The position numbers and the translations under genes are program-made. A stretch of DNA of 64,000 nucleotides, from positions 21,845 to 85,844 of the forward strand of contig NZ_CAJKOX010000015.1 in the NCBI RefSeq assembly GCF_905201705.1, written 5' to 3'. The notes under the pieces are model-generated. The model made no database searches and was not told where the DNA came from. It saw only the letters and a list, made by a program, of their open reading frames with translations. Shown in pieces: positions 9,103 to 17,443 of this stretch (the stretch's first letter is position 1; every line of letters begins with the position of its first letter). Source of the DNA: an uncultured Marvinbryantia sp. Lineage in GTDB: Bacteria; Bacillota; Clostridia; Lachnospirales; Lachnospiraceae.

Positions 9103-9996
9103 ATGTACAAGATTTTGAAAGCAGGGAAACTTGCAGGCAATATCTACGAAATGGTAGTTGAAGCGCCAAGAGTTGCAAAGCATTGCCTGCCCGGACAGTT
9201 TATCATCGTAAAAGCGGATGAAGTCGGCGAGCGTATTCCGCTGACGATCTGTGATTACGACAGAGAGGCGGGGACCATCACGATCGTGTTCCAGCCGATC
9301 GGAGCATCCACCGAGAAGTTTACATACTTAAAGGCAGGCGATTCCTTCCGCGATTTTGTCGGCCCGCTCGGACGCCCATCTGAGCTGTGCGAGGAGGAGA
9401 ACCTGGAAGAGACAAAGAAGAAAAAGATCCTGTTCGTTGCAGGCGGCGTTGGAACCGCACCTGTTTATCCGCAGGTAAAATGGCTGCATGAACACGGCGT
9501 GGACGCGGATGTCATCATCGGCGCAAAGACGAAAGATCTTGTCATTCTGGAGGATAAGTTCAAGGCAGTCTGCGGCAATCTGTACATCACCACCGACGAC
9601 GGCTCCTACGGCAGAAGCGGTATGGTTACAAAGGTTATCGAGGACCTCGTAACGGCAGAGGGCAAGACCTACGATCACTGCGTGGCGATCGGTCCGATGA
9701 TCATGATGAAATTCTGCTGTCTGACCACAAAGAAATACAATATCCCGACGATCGTCAGCATGAACCCGATCATGGTGGACGGCACCGGTATGTGCGGTGC
9801 ATGTCGTGTAATGGTCGGCGATGAAGTGAAGTTTGCCTGCGTGGACGGACCGGAATTTGACGGACATGCGATTGATTTCGACGCAGCTATGAAGCGTCAG
9901 GCAATGTACAAGACAGAGGAAGGCCGTGCGCTGTTAAAGCTGCGTGAAGGAGACACACATCATGGCGGATGTGGAAATTGCGGAGGTGACAAATAA
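9103..9996 (+). CDS. nfnA: NfnA: FAD and [2Fe-2S] subunit of NADH-dependent ferredoxin:NADP oxidoreductase
   Basis: A 297-residue ferredoxin-NADP reductase-like protein with an N-terminal FAD barrel (FIIVKADEVGERIPLTICDYD), an NAD-binding half (FVAGGVGTAPVYPQV) and a cysteine cluster near the C-terminus (MCGACRVMV, then FACVDGPEFDGH) that holds a [2Fe-2S] centre. The tail GGCGNCGGDK is unusual for the family and adds two more cysteines. Together with the next gene it forms the electron-bifurcating NfnAB complex of anaerobes, which couples NADH and reduced ferredoxin to NADP. The ATG at 9103 follows GGAGGAGG; the gene overlaps nfnB by one base. Confidence 0.88.
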   Translation: MYKILKAGKLAGNIYEMVVEAPRVAKHCLPGQFIIVKADEVGERIPLTICDYDREAGTITIVFQPIGASTEKFTYLKAGDSFRDFVGPLGRPSELCEEENLEETKKKKILFVAGGVGTAPVYPQVKWLHEHGVDADVIIGAKTKDLVILEDKFKAVCGNLYITTDDGSYGRSGMVTKVIEDLVTAEGKTYDHCVAIGPMIMMKFCCLTTKKYNIPTIVSMNPIMVDGTGMCGACRVMVGDEVKFACVDGPEFDGHAIDFDAAMKRQAMYKTEEGRALLKLREGDTHHGGCGNCGGDK

Positions 9997-11384
9997 TGGG
10001 AGACGTATTAAAGAAGGTTCCTGTAAGAGAGCAGGCGCCGAAGGTAAGAGCTGCAAATTTTGACGAGGTATGTCTTGGTTATAATAAAGAAGAGGCTATG
10101 GAGGAGGCTGCGCGCTGCATCAACTGCAAAAATGCAAAGTGCGTGACCGGATGTCCGGTAAACATTAACATTCCGGGCTTTATTCATGAGGTAAAAGAGG
10201 GCAATTTCGAGGAAGCATACCGGATCATTTCCGAATCCTCCGCACTTCCGGCGATCTGCGGCCGTGTATGCCCGCAGGAGAGCCAGTGTGAAGGAAAATG
10301 TATCCGCGGCATCAAGGGCGAATCGATCTCCATCGGTAAGCTGGAGCGCTTCGTGGCAGACTGGGCGAGAGAGAACGGAATCAAACCGACGGCTCCGGCG
10401 GAGAAGAACGGCAAAAAGGTTGCTGTCATCGGTTCCGGTCCTTCCGGTCTTACCTGCGCAGGCGATCTTGCAAAGCTCGGTTACGACGTAACCATCTTTG
10501 AGGCGCTGCATGAGCCGGGCGGAGTGCTTGTTTACGGTATTCCGGAGTTCCGTCTTCCGAAGCTGGACGTTGTGGCGAAGGAAGTGGAGAATGTAAAAGC
10601 GCTCGGCGTTAAGATCGAGACAAACGTTATCATCGGACGCTCCATCACCATCGACGAGCTGATGGATGAGGAAGGCTTTGAGGCTGTATTTATCGGCTCC
10701 GGCGCCGGACTTCCGATGTTCATGGGCATTCCGGGAGAGACAGCAAAGGGCGTATTCTCCGCAAACGAGTACCTCACCAGAAACAATCTGATGAAGGCAT
10801 TCCGCGAGGACTATGATACTCCGATCGTGCGCGGCAAGAAGGTAGCCGTTGTCGGCGGCGGAAACGTTGCTATGGATGCAGCGAGAACGGCTCTCCGTCT
10901 CGGTGCAGAGGTACATATCGTTTACCGCAGAAGTGAAGCAGAGCTTCCGGCACGTGTGGAGGAGGTTCACCACGCAAAAGAGGAAGGCGTGATCTTCGAC
11001 CTTCTGACAAACCCGAAGGAGATCCTGGTGGACGAGAACGATGCCGTTGCAGGTATGACCTGCGTGCGCATGGAGCTTGGCGAGCCGGATGCTTCCGGAA
11101 GAAGACGTCCGGTGGAGATTCCTGGCTCTGAGTTCACGCTGGATGTAGATACCGTCATCATGTCGCTCGGTACCTCTCCGAACCCGTTGATTTCTTCCAC
11201 GACCATCGGTCTGGACACCAACCGCCGCAAATGCATCATCGCCGACGAGGAAACCGGCAAGACCTCCAAAGACGGCGTATACGCAGGCGGAGACGCCGTT
11301 ACCGGCGCTGCAACCGTTATCCTCGCGATGGGCGCAGGAAAAACAGCTGCAAAGGGTATTCACGAATTTTTAAGCAATAAATAA
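9996..11384 (+). CDS. nfnB: NfnB: glutamate synthase small subunit-like flavoprotein
   Basis: A 462-residue flavoprotein with an N-terminal domain carrying two cysteine clusters (CINCKNAKCVTGCP and CGRVCPQESQCEGKC) for [4Fe-4S] centres, then FAD-binding GSGPSGLTCAGDL and NADP-binding VVGGGNVAMDAART. This is the GltD-like architecture shared by NfnB, and the direct pairing with an FNR-like subunit through a TAATG overlap is the NfnAB signature; no glutamate synthase large subunit is nearby. It ends at a strong terminator, so nfnAB is a two-gene transcript. Older annotation would read gltA/gltD. Confidence 0.9.
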   Translation: MGDVLKKVPVREQAPKVRAANFDEVCLGYNKEEAMEEAARCINCKNAKCVTGCPVNINIPGFIHEVKEGNFEEAYRIISESSALPAICGRVCPQESQCEGKCIRGIKGESISIGKLERFVADWARENGIKPTAPAEKNGKKVAVIGSGPSGLTCAGDLAKLGYDVTIFEALHEPGGVLVYGIPEFRLPKLDVVAKEVENVKALGVKIETNVIIGRSITIDELMDEEGFEAVFIGSGAGLPMFMGIPGETAKGVFSANEYLTRNNLMKAFREDYDTPIVRGKKVAVVGGGNVAMDAARTALRLGAEVHIVYRRSEAELPARVEEVHHAKEEGVIFDLLTNPKEILVDENDAVAGMTCVRMELGEPDASGRRRPVEIPGSEFTLDVDTVIMSLGTSPNPLISSTTIGLDTNRRKCIIADEETGKTSKDGVYAGGDAVTGAATVILAMGAGKTAAKGIHEFLSNK

Positions 11385-11390
11385 AACAGG

Positions 11391-11440
11391 GTTCCATGGG
11401 TGCAGAATATCGAAGGTAGGATGTGCCCATGGACTTTTTT
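11391..11440 (+). terminator. Intrinsic terminator after nfnAB
   Basis: TCCATGGGTGCA at 11393-11404 and TGTGCCCATGGA at 11422-11433 form a 12-base stem with one wobble pair and a 17-base loop, followed by CTTTTTT. Confidence 0.9.
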
Positions 11441-11441
11441 A

Positions 11442-11457
11442 AACTACTTGAGTAGTT
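11442..11457. repeat. Short palindrome upstream of the Dabb gene
   Basis: AACTAC and GTAGTT flank a TTGA loop, a 16-base perfect inverted repeat between the nfnAB terminator and the Dabb gene. It could be an operator or just a second small hairpin of the terminator region. Confidence 0.4.
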
Positions 11458-11479
11458 ACACTGAAACAGGAGGTTAAAA

Positions 11480-11779
11480 ATGGTAAGACATATTGTAATG
11501 TGGAATTTTGCAGAAACACTCTCCGAAGAGGAAAAGAAGGCAGCCGGGGCGAAAATGAAGGAGATTTTAGAGCCGCTTAAGGACGTGGTTCCGGGCGTTG
11601 TATCGCTAAAAGTCGTTGTAAATGAGCTGCCGTCCAGCAACCGCGACGTCGCGCTGATCGGTGATTACGAGTCCGTGGAGGCATTGAATGGCTACACGGT
11701 GCATCCGGCGCATGTGGAGGCGGGCAAGTTTGTAAGAAGCGTTACCTGCAACCGCTCCTGCCTGGATTTTGAGCTGTAA
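11480..11779 (+). CDS. Dabb (stress-responsive alpha/beta barrel) domain protein
   Basis: A 99-residue protein starting MVRHIVMWNF, the typical opening of Dabb dimeric ferredoxin-like barrels, and ending in the HPAHVEAGKFV segment also typical of them. Members are small cytosolic proteins, some of them stress induced, some acting on polyketide-like substrates; in bacteria the substrate is generally unknown. Start supported by AGGAGG at 11468. Its stop codon shares a base with the start of rlmH (TAATG), so the two are translated together. Confidence 0.85.
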   Translation: MVRHIVMWNFAETLSEEEKKAAGAKMKEILEPLKDVVPGVVSLKVVVNELPSSNRDVALIGDYESVEALNGYTVHPAHVEAGKFVRSVTCNRSCLDFEL

Positions 11780-12258
11780 TGCGCATCACAGTGATAGCGG
11801 TCGGGAAAATTAAAGAAAAATACTTCACAGGCGCGATTGCGGAATATGCAAAGCGCCTGTCGCGGTATTGTAAGCTGGAAATCATTGAGCTTCCCGACGA
11901 AAAAACGCCCGACGGAGCGAGCGCGGCGCAGGAGCAGCAGATTAAAGAAAAAGAGGGCGACCGCATCCTGAAAGCGATCCGCGAGGACGCCTATGTGGTG
12001 GCGCTCGCTATCGAGGGACAGAAAATGACGTCGGAAAAGCTGGCGGCTTTCATCGAGAAGCGCGGCATCGCCGGGGACAGCCACCTTACCTTTCTCATCG
12101 GCGGCTCCCTTGGGCTTGATGAGCGCGTTCTGCGGCGCGCCGATTACCTGCTCAGCTTTTCCGACATGACCTTCCCGCACCAGCTCATGCGTGTGATCCT
12201 GCTGGAGCAGGTATACCGGAGTTTTCGGATCATTCATCACGAGCCATATCACAAGTAA
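11779..12258 (+). CDS. rlmH: 23S rRNA (pseudouridine1915-N3)-methyltransferase RlmH
   Basis: SPOUT-class methyltransferase that uses S-adenosylmethionine to methylate pseudouridine 1915 in helix 69 of 23S rRNA on the assembled 70S ribosome. The 159 residues begin MRITVIAVGKIKEKY, contain the cofactor loop FLIGGSLGLDE and end with the diagnostic EPYHK. Length and ends agree with the family. Translationally coupled to the Dabb gene upstream; the region that follows changes to AT-richer accessory genes. Confidence 0.97.
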   Translation: MRITVIAVGKIKEKYFTGAIAEYAKRLSRYCKLEIIELPDEKTPDGASAAQEQQIKEKEGDRILKAIREDAYVVALAIEGQKMTSEKLAAFIEKRGIAGDSHLTFLIGGSLGLDERVLRRADYLLSFSDMTFPHQLMRVILLEQVYRSFRIIHHEPYHK

Positions 12259-12289
12259 TTGAGTTCTTTTATTGAAAGAGGTATACGTT

Positions 12290-12817
12290 ATGGAAGGCAT
12301 TATAATCAGAGAAGCCTCAGCCAAAGATGCTGAGCAAATGATAGAATATTTAAAAATTGTTGGTGGGGAAACGGATAATCTTACATTTGGAGAAGCTGGA
12401 TTCCCTGTCACAGTAGAACAAGAAGAGCAATATCTTGAAAATGTTCATGATGACAAAACATCGGTATATTTGCTTGCCTGCAAAAATGGTGAGATTATCG
12501 GAGATGGCAGTCTGACCGGTCTGCCGCGAAGAATGTGTCACCGTGCAGAACTGGGGATCACTGTGCGGAAAAAATACTGGAATTGTGGTATTGGCAGTAA
12601 GCTTATGGAAGGGCTCATTGAATATGCAAAAAAAAATGGGATTGAAATCCTTAATCTGGAAGTGAGAAGTGATAATGTAAACGCGATCCATTTATACGAA
12701 AAATATGGATTCAGGCATATCGGAACATCACCGGCCTATTTTAAGATCGGAGATGACTATGTAGATTTTGAATTAATGTTTCTTGACTTACGGCAGTCAG
12801 AAAATCGAAAATTATGA
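12290..12817 (+). CDS. GNAT family N-acetyltransferase
   Basis: A 175-residue acetyl-CoA-dependent acyltransferase. The cofactor-binding segment reads GITVRKKYWNCGIGSKLMEGLIEYA, with the R/QxxGxG/A-like turn in NCGIGS, and the C-terminal part LEVRSDNVNAIHLYEKYGFRHIG is the usual GNAT motif B. The substrate cannot be told. The ATG at 12290 follows AAAGAGG; the TTG at 12272 is less likely. The gene is visibly AT-richer than rlmH before it and is the first of three GNAT genes within 2.3 kb. Confidence 0.9.
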   Translation: MEGIIIREASAKDAEQMIEYLKIVGGETDNLTFGEAGFPVTVEQEEQYLENVHDDKTSVYLLACKNGEIIGDGSLTGLPRRMCHRAELGITVRKKYWNCGIGSKLMEGLIEYAKKNGIEILNLEVRSDNVNAIHLYEKYGFRHIGTSPAYFKIGDDYVDFELMFLDLRQSENRKL

Positions 12818-12853
12818 TAAAATTAACCTGAAAAATTACGGAGGATATGACTT

Positions 12854-13453
12854 ATGAATCTGGAGAATTTTAAATGGACACGCCAGCCTCAAAGTTATAG
12901 TATAAAAGATAACCGGATAGAAATCATTACCGCCCCGCACACGGATCTCTGGCAGAGAACCTATTATCATTTCCGCAACGATAATGCACCGGTGCTGCAG
13001 ATGGAAACTGAAGAACAGTTTTTCAGTTTTACCGTAAAAACGAATTTTTCGGAAAGTCATCATCGCTTTGATCAGTGCGGAATCGTGATGTATCTGGACA
13101 GCGAAAATTGGCTGAAGGGTTCTGTTGAATACGAAAACGAAAAATTTCAGCACCTTGGCAGCGTTGTGACAAATGGCGGTTATTCAGACTGGGCAACTAC
13201 GGCGATTCCGGCGGATATCAAATCTATGTGGTATCGTTTCAGCCGCCGTGAGGATGACTATTGTATCGAATGCTCGGAGGATGGTACAAATTTTACGCAA
13301 ATGCGTATCTGCCACATGCATAAAGGAAATGGAAAAATTCGGTTTGGCATTTATGCCTGCTCGCCGGAAGACTCTTCATTCAGGGCTGTCTTTACAGACA
13401 TGGAGCTTACACAGTGTCAATGGAAAGCGCATGATGGACAGCAGCCGGATTAG
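12854..13453 (+). CDS. DUF1349 domain protein (concanavalin-like fold)
   Basis: A 199-residue protein with the DUF1349 pattern: a tryptophan-rich start (FKWTRQPQSYSI), DQCGIVMYLDSENWLKGSVEYE, then WYRFSRREDDYCIECSEDG and a closing FGIYACSPED segment. The family folds as a concanavalin A-like beta sandwich and is often named after yeast regulation of enolase 1; biochemical function is unknown. There is no signal peptide. Ribosome binding site GGAGG at 12840. It sits between two GNAT genes. Confidence 0.85.
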   Translation: MNLENFKWTRQPQSYSIKDNRIEIITAPHTDLWQRTYYHFRNDNAPVLQMETEEQFFSFTVKTNFSESHHRFDQCGIVMYLDSENWLKGSVEYENEKFQHLGSVVTNGGYSDWATTAIPADIKSMWYRFSRREDDYCIECSEDGTNFTQMRICHMHKGNGKIRFGIYACSPEDSSFRAVFTDMELTQCQWKAHDGQQPD

Positions 13454-13513
13454 GTACCTTTCATGGCGCAAAGGATCTGGGAGAGTGATTTTTGAAGATG
13501 GAGGAGGAAGCAA

Positions 13514-14017
13514 ATGGCTGAAACGCCGTTTTATCTGGAAATAAATGTTTTATCAGAAAGATTTTATGTGCGGAGGCTGCACGAAAACGACGTGGATATG
13601 ATATATGATCTGAGCTGCGAAAATAAGCTTTTTTATCAATATCATCCGCCCTTTGTCACAAAGGAGAGTATTCTGGAGGATATGTCCGCCCTGCCGTCTG
13701 GAAAAAGCTGCGATGATAAGTATTATATCGGCTTTTTTGAGGATGCGTTTCTGGTGGCGGTCATGGATCTGATCCTGGATTATCCGACAGAGAAGATCGC
13801 CTTTATCGGGCTGTTTATGACAAATATATTATATCAGCATAAGGGGATTGGCTCTGAGATTATTGGGGATGTTGTCCGGCATTTGAAATCAATTGGATAC
13901 CGGGAAATCCGTCTTGGAGTTGACAGAGGCAATCCGCAAAGCTACTCCTTCTGGTCAAAAAACGGATTTTCCGTAACAGGCGGGAAAGAATATATTTTGA
14001 TGGGACGGACACTTTAA
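13514..14017 (+). CDS. GNAT family N-acetyltransferase (RimJ/RimL-like)
   Basis: A 167-residue acetyltransferase with SERFYVRRLHENDVDMIYDL at the start, typical of RimJ/RimL-like GNATs, and a cofactor loop in LYQHKGIGSEIIGDVVRHL; VDRGNPQSYSFWSKNGFS is motif B. GGAGGAGGAAG lies just upstream of the ATG. The substrate is unknown. Moderate AT-richness matches its two GNAT neighbours and suggests a shared acquired patch. Confidence 0.88.
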   Translation: MAETPFYLEINVLSERFYVRRLHENDVDMIYDLSCENKLFYQYHPPFVTKESILEDMSALPSGKSCDDKYYIGFFEDAFLVAVMDLILDYPTEKIAFIGLFMTNILYQHKGIGSEIIGDVVRHLKSIGYREIRLGVDRGNPQSYSFWSKNGFSVTGGKEYILMGRTL

Positions 14018-14056
14018 AAACTTTCCACGATATAATTATTACATATGGAGACAAAT

Positions 14057-14518
14057 ATGAACATACTTATCAGAAACGCAAAACCGGAAGACTATGAAGC
14101 AGTCGAAAGCATCATGCGGCAGGTGCATCGGATGCATGTCGACTGGCGGCCGGATATCTACAAATACAATGAACCGGTGCTTCCGCAGGAAATGTATGCG
14201 CAGGCACTGAAGGACGAGACTTTTTTCGTTGCAAAATACAATGAAGTGGTTGCCGGGATTTTGTTTATCCAGTACCAGCGTATCGAAAATCCGAATTTGC
14301 TTACAAGAAATATCATTTTTGTGGATTCGATGGCAGTCGATGAGAACTATCGCGGAAGAGGCATCGGACATGCCTTTTTCGATTTCCTTAAAAAGTTAAA
14401 GCTGCAGAAAGGATGCGACGGCATCGAGCTGCAGGTAAACGCCCTGAATAAGGCTGCCTATAAAATGTACACAGATTACGGATTCAGGGAAAGCTCTGTT
14501 AATATGGAATTGTTATGA
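14057..14518 (+). CDS. GNAT family N-acetyltransferase
   Basis: A 153-residue GNAT protein. MNILIRNAKPEDYEAVESIM is a typical opening strand and helix, VDSMAVDENYRGRGIGHAFFDFL gives the acetyl-CoA loop with RGRGIG, and VNALNKAAYKMYTDYGF is motif B. The ATG at 14057 is six bases after GGAG (14047-14050), which itself overlaps an upstream in-frame ATG at 14045; the downstream start is preferred. Third GNAT of the patch; substrate unknown. Confidence 0.9.
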   Translation: MNILIRNAKPEDYEAVESIMRQVHRMHVDWRPDIYKYNEPVLPQEMYAQALKDETFFVAKYNEVVAGILFIQYQRIENPNLLTRNIIFVDSMAVDENYRGRGIGHAFFDFLKKLKLQKGCDGIELQVNALNKAAYKMYTDYGFRESSVNMELL

Positions 14519-14594
14519 AAATCCTGTGAGACATCTGCAAACAGGACTGGATAAACGGGTCATACATATAATCTTGAAACAGAAGGAGGCTTCT

Positions 14595-15281
14595 ATGCAC
14601 TACAAATATATTTTATTTGATCTTGACGGAACGATCACCGAATCGGGACCGGGAATCATAAATTCTGTGCGCTATGCCGTGCAGAAAATGGGGTATCCGG
14701 TACTGCCGGAAGAGACGCTGCGGAAATTTGTCGGACCGCCGCTGGCGGATTCCATGCAGAAATACTGCGGCATGACGCCCTCAGAGGCCAAAAAGGCGAT
14801 CACGCTTTACCGGGATTACTACACGTCGAAGGGCATATTTGAAAACAGCCTTTATCCGGGCGTGGAGGATATGCTAAAGGCGCTGAAGGATGGCGGCAAG
14901 GTACTTGCGCTTGCCACCTCAAAGCCGGAGCTGTTTGCGAAACAGATCCTGGAATATTTCCATATCGACGACCTTTTTACCGTGATCTGCGGCGCGTCCA
15001 TGGACGAAAAGCTGGTGGAAAAAGCGGCGATCATCACAAACGCACTGCAGGCGCTCGGCATTGATGAGATGCACAAAAAAGATGTGCTGATGGTCGGCGA
15101 CCGCGAGCATGACGTGCTTGGCGCAAAGGCGAACAATCTGGATACGCTCGGCGTACTCTACGGCTACGGAGATCTGCCGGAATTACAGCAGGCGGGCGCC
15201 GCCTATCTTGCACAGACGGCAGGGGAAGCGGCGGATATGATTCTCGGCGCTTCCGGAAAATCACAGGAAACAGGTAAGTGA
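14595..15281 (+). CDS. HAD family hydrolase, phosphoglycolate phosphatase-like
   Basis: A 228-residue haloacid dehalogenase-superfamily phosphatase. Motif I is LFDLDGTITESG with the nucleophilic aspartate, motif II is LALATSKPE, and motif IV is VLMVGDREHDVLGAKAN; the cap is the helical C1 type. The closest described groups are PGP/Gph and 5'-nucleotidase-like enzymes, but the substrate cannot be assigned. The ATG at 14595 follows GAAGGAGG; the longer frame from 14526 has no such site. The last bases overlap a possible early start of the next gene. Confidence 0.9.
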   Translation: MHYKYILFDLDGTITESGPGIINSVRYAVQKMGYPVLPEETLRKFVGPPLADSMQKYCGMTPSEAKKAITLYRDYYTSKGIFENSLYPGVEDMLKALKDGGKVLALATSKPELFAKQILEYFHIDDLFTVICGASMDEKLVEKAAIITNALQALGIDEMHKKDVLMVGDREHDVLGAKANNLDTLGVLYGYGDLPELQQAGAAYLAQTAGEAADMILGASGKSQETGK

Positions 15282-15286
15282 GCATC

Positions 15287-15844
15287 ATGAATAACTTGCA
15301 GAAAGAAAATGAAATAGACGACTTCATCAGTCAATATCCCGTCTGCCAGTACGCCGTCCTTGATGCGGCGGAGGTTCCCTTTTCCGAAAAGGTGCGGCAC
15401 ATCTGTAAGACAGAATGCGGACGCTACGGGAAATCCTGGTCGTGCCCGCCGGGTGTCGGAGAAGTGGCGCAGTGCCGCGAACGGTGCTTAAAATACGACA
15501 GGGTACTGGTCTTTACCACGCTCGCCGAGGTAAGCGACGCTTCCATCCTTTCGGAAACGCTCGCCACCCGCGCAGGACATGAGGAAATCACGCGCGCCCT
15601 CGTAAAAGAGCTGAAAGCGCGCGGGGCAGTCTGCCTGCCGCTCTCCAGCGAATCCTGCCAGATCTGTGAGCGATGCGCCTATCCGGAAGCCTGCCGCCAT
15701 CCGGACTATGCGATCCCCTGCATCGAAAGCTACGGCATCCTCGTCACGGAAATCGCCGAAAAATGCGGCATCGACTTTCTGTATGACGCGCACACCGTCA
15801 CCTGGTTCGGACTGATTTTTTTCTCATATGAAAACCAGTGCTAA
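15287..15844 (+). CDS. DUF2284 cysteine-rich predicted metal-binding protein
   Basis: A 185-residue protein with many cysteines in two clusters: CKTECGRYGKSWSCPPGVG with CRERC after it, and CQICERCAYPEACRHP followed by AIPCIESYGI. This is the DUF2284 pattern, found in anaerobes and predicted to bind metal, possibly an iron-sulfur cluster. There is no signal peptide. The ATG at 15287 is preferred to the GTG at 15278. Function unknown; it closes the transcript of the HAD gene and precedes the sporulation operon. Confidence 0.85.
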   Translation: MNNLQKENEIDDFISQYPVCQYAVLDAAEVPFSEKVRHICKTECGRYGKSWSCPPGVGEVAQCRERCLKYDRVLVFTTLAEVSDASILSETLATRAGHEEITRALVKELKARGAVCLPLSSESCQICERCAYPEACRHPDYAIPCIESYGILVTEIAEKCGIDFLYDAHTVTWFGLIFFSYENQC

Positions 15845-15899
15845 TTTCCCGCACCCCTCATATACTGTTTAATAAAAAGCAAAGATAGTGGGGAGTTCG

Positions 15900-16151
15900 A
15901 TGAAGAAGCTTGCCTCGGCGATGGGGATTCCGGAGGATTTGTCCGATAAGGCGGTGCTGCTGGAGATGACCGGACAAAACGCCCTGCGGGTGGAAAATTA
16001 TCTGGGGATTATCGAGTATTCGGATTCGCGCCTGCTGCTGCAGTGCAAAAACTGCCGTCTGGAAATCTGCGGACGGCATCTGTTTATCGAGTCCTATGCG
16101 CGGGATGAGCTGCAGCTTCGCGGATGTATCGAACAGATACACTATTTCTGA
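15900..16151 (+). CDS. yqfC: Sporulation protein YqfC
   Basis: An 83-residue YabP/YqfC family protein, recognised by LRVENYLGIIEYSDSRLLLQC and by position directly before yqfD and phoH, the same order as in Bacillus. The family is made in the mother cell during sporulation, and its exact job is not known. The ATG at 15900 follows GGGGAG. Upstream, CATATACT at 15859-15866 fits the SigmaE -10 pattern CATAnAnT, although I see no convincing -35 element. Confidence 0.9.
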   Translation: MKKLASAMGIPEDLSDKAVLLEMTGQNALRVENYLGIIEYSDSRLLLQCKNCRLEICGRHLFIESYARDELQLRGCIEQIHYF

Positions 16152-16165
16152 AAGGAGAGATTTGT

Positions 16166-17443
16166 CTGGTCAGACAGCTTCTCCGTCTTGGAAAAGGGTA
16201 TGTCAGGATTCATATGTGCGGCGGCTCCTGTGAGCGTTTCCTAAATCTCTGCGCCAACCACCGGATTTTCCTGTGGAACGTCCGTCCGGTGCAAAAGGGC
16301 TATGAGGGGAATATCTCTCTGAAGGATTTCTTTTTGCTGAGGCCTCTGGCAGCAAAATGCCGCACCCGCGTGAGAGTATGTAAAAAATGCGGGCTTCCTT
16401 TTTTTCTGAACCGCCACAGGAAGCGCAAGGTATTTGCCGCCGGGCTTCTTGCCAGCGGATTTTTCATTTTTTTCCTGTCCTGTTTCGTGTGGAATATCTC
16501 AATCGATGGAAATGTGAGCATCAGCCGCCCGGTGATAATGGAGTACCTGATGCAGCAGGAGATCGGCTATGGTACGCCAAAGCGCGCAATCGACTGCAAG
16601 CAGCTCTCCGCTGACCTCAGAAATGACTTTCCCAATCTGACCTGGGTGTCGGTAAAGCTCTCCGGCACAGAGCTTTCCATCAACGTGCAGGAAAATACGG
16701 ATGCCGCCGGCGGGACGGGGCAGTATCTGTCCGCAGCCGGCCAGTCTGACGGTACAGCGGACGACGACCCTTTTGCAGCCGTCCCCAGTGATCTGGTCGC
16801 AGACGAGGGCGGTACCATCGTGAAGATGATTACCCGCGAGGGTACGCCGCTTGTAAAAGAGGGCGATGTGATCACGGCGGGTGACAGCCTTGTCAGCGGA
16901 GAGCTGGCGATTACCGACGACAGTGATACGGTCGTTTCTTATCGCTACTGCACGGCGGACGCCGATGTCTACATCCAGACTACTCTGCCGTATCACGATG
17001 AATTTCCGCTCATCCACGATACGCCGGAGTACACCGGAAGGAAGCGCTACGGTTTTTACATAAAGCTTTTTGGCAGGTTTTACGGCGTCGATCTTGGGAT
17101 AGATGCCTTTGAGACGGCGGACATTATCGGCAGGGAGCGTCAGCTTTGCCTTTTTCAGGACTTTTATCTGCCTGTCTCGGCAGGAATCCTGCGGGCGCAG
17201 GAGTACCGGATTTTTGCCGGAGCATACACAAAAAAAGAGGCATTAGACCTTGCTGAAGCGAACCTGCAAAAATTTCTAACAGAAAATGAAGAAAAAGGGG
17301 TTCAAATATTTGAAAATGATGTTAGAATAGAAATAAGTGCGACCACCTGTCAGGCAGACGGTACCATTACCGTTATCAAAAAAACAGGCAGGCATGTGCG
17401 CACAGAAAAAACGGACCTCCGACAGGAAGGAACAGATGAATGA
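16166..17443 (+). CDS. yqfD: Sporulation protein YqfD, apparent CTG start
   Basis: A YqfD family membrane protein of about 425 residues, made in the mother cell. It has an N-terminal soluble domain (GYVRIHMCGGSCERFLNLC), one strong transmembrane helix near LLASGFFIFFLSCFVWNIS, and a large extracytoplasmic part. AAAGGAGAG at 16151-16159 is a strong ribosome binding site, yet the only in-frame start-like codon at the right distance is CTG at 16166, which also gives the family-like N-terminus LVRQLLRLGKGYV. The alternative ATG at 16124 lies inside yqfC and has no ribosome binding site. The end overlaps phoH by four bases. Confidence 0.88.
   Translation: MVRQLLRLGKGYVRIHMCGGSCERFLNLCANHRIFLWNVRPVQKGYEGNISLKDFFLLRPLAAKCRTRVRVCKKCGLPFFLNRHRKRKVFAAGLLASGFFIFFLSCFVWNISIDGNVSISRPVIMEYLMQQEIGYGTPKRAIDCKQLSADLRNDFPNLTWVSVKLSGTELSINVQENTDAAGGTGQYLSAAGQSDGTADDDPFAAVPSDLVADEGGTIVKMITREGTPLVKEGDVITAGDSLVSGELAITDDSDTVVSYRYCTADADVYIQTTLPYHDEFPLIHDTPEYTGRKRYGFYIKLFGRFYGVDLGIDAFETADIIGRERQLCLFQDFYLPVSAGILRAQEYRIFAGAYTKKEALDLAEANLQKFLTENEEKGVQIFENDVRIEISATTCQADGTITVIKKTGRHVRTEKTDLRQEGTDE

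Noticed and set aside
10008..11363. A 451-residue minus-strand frame
   Set aside because: Antisense to nfnB, which has its iron-sulfur and flavin motifs; a codon-bias shadow.
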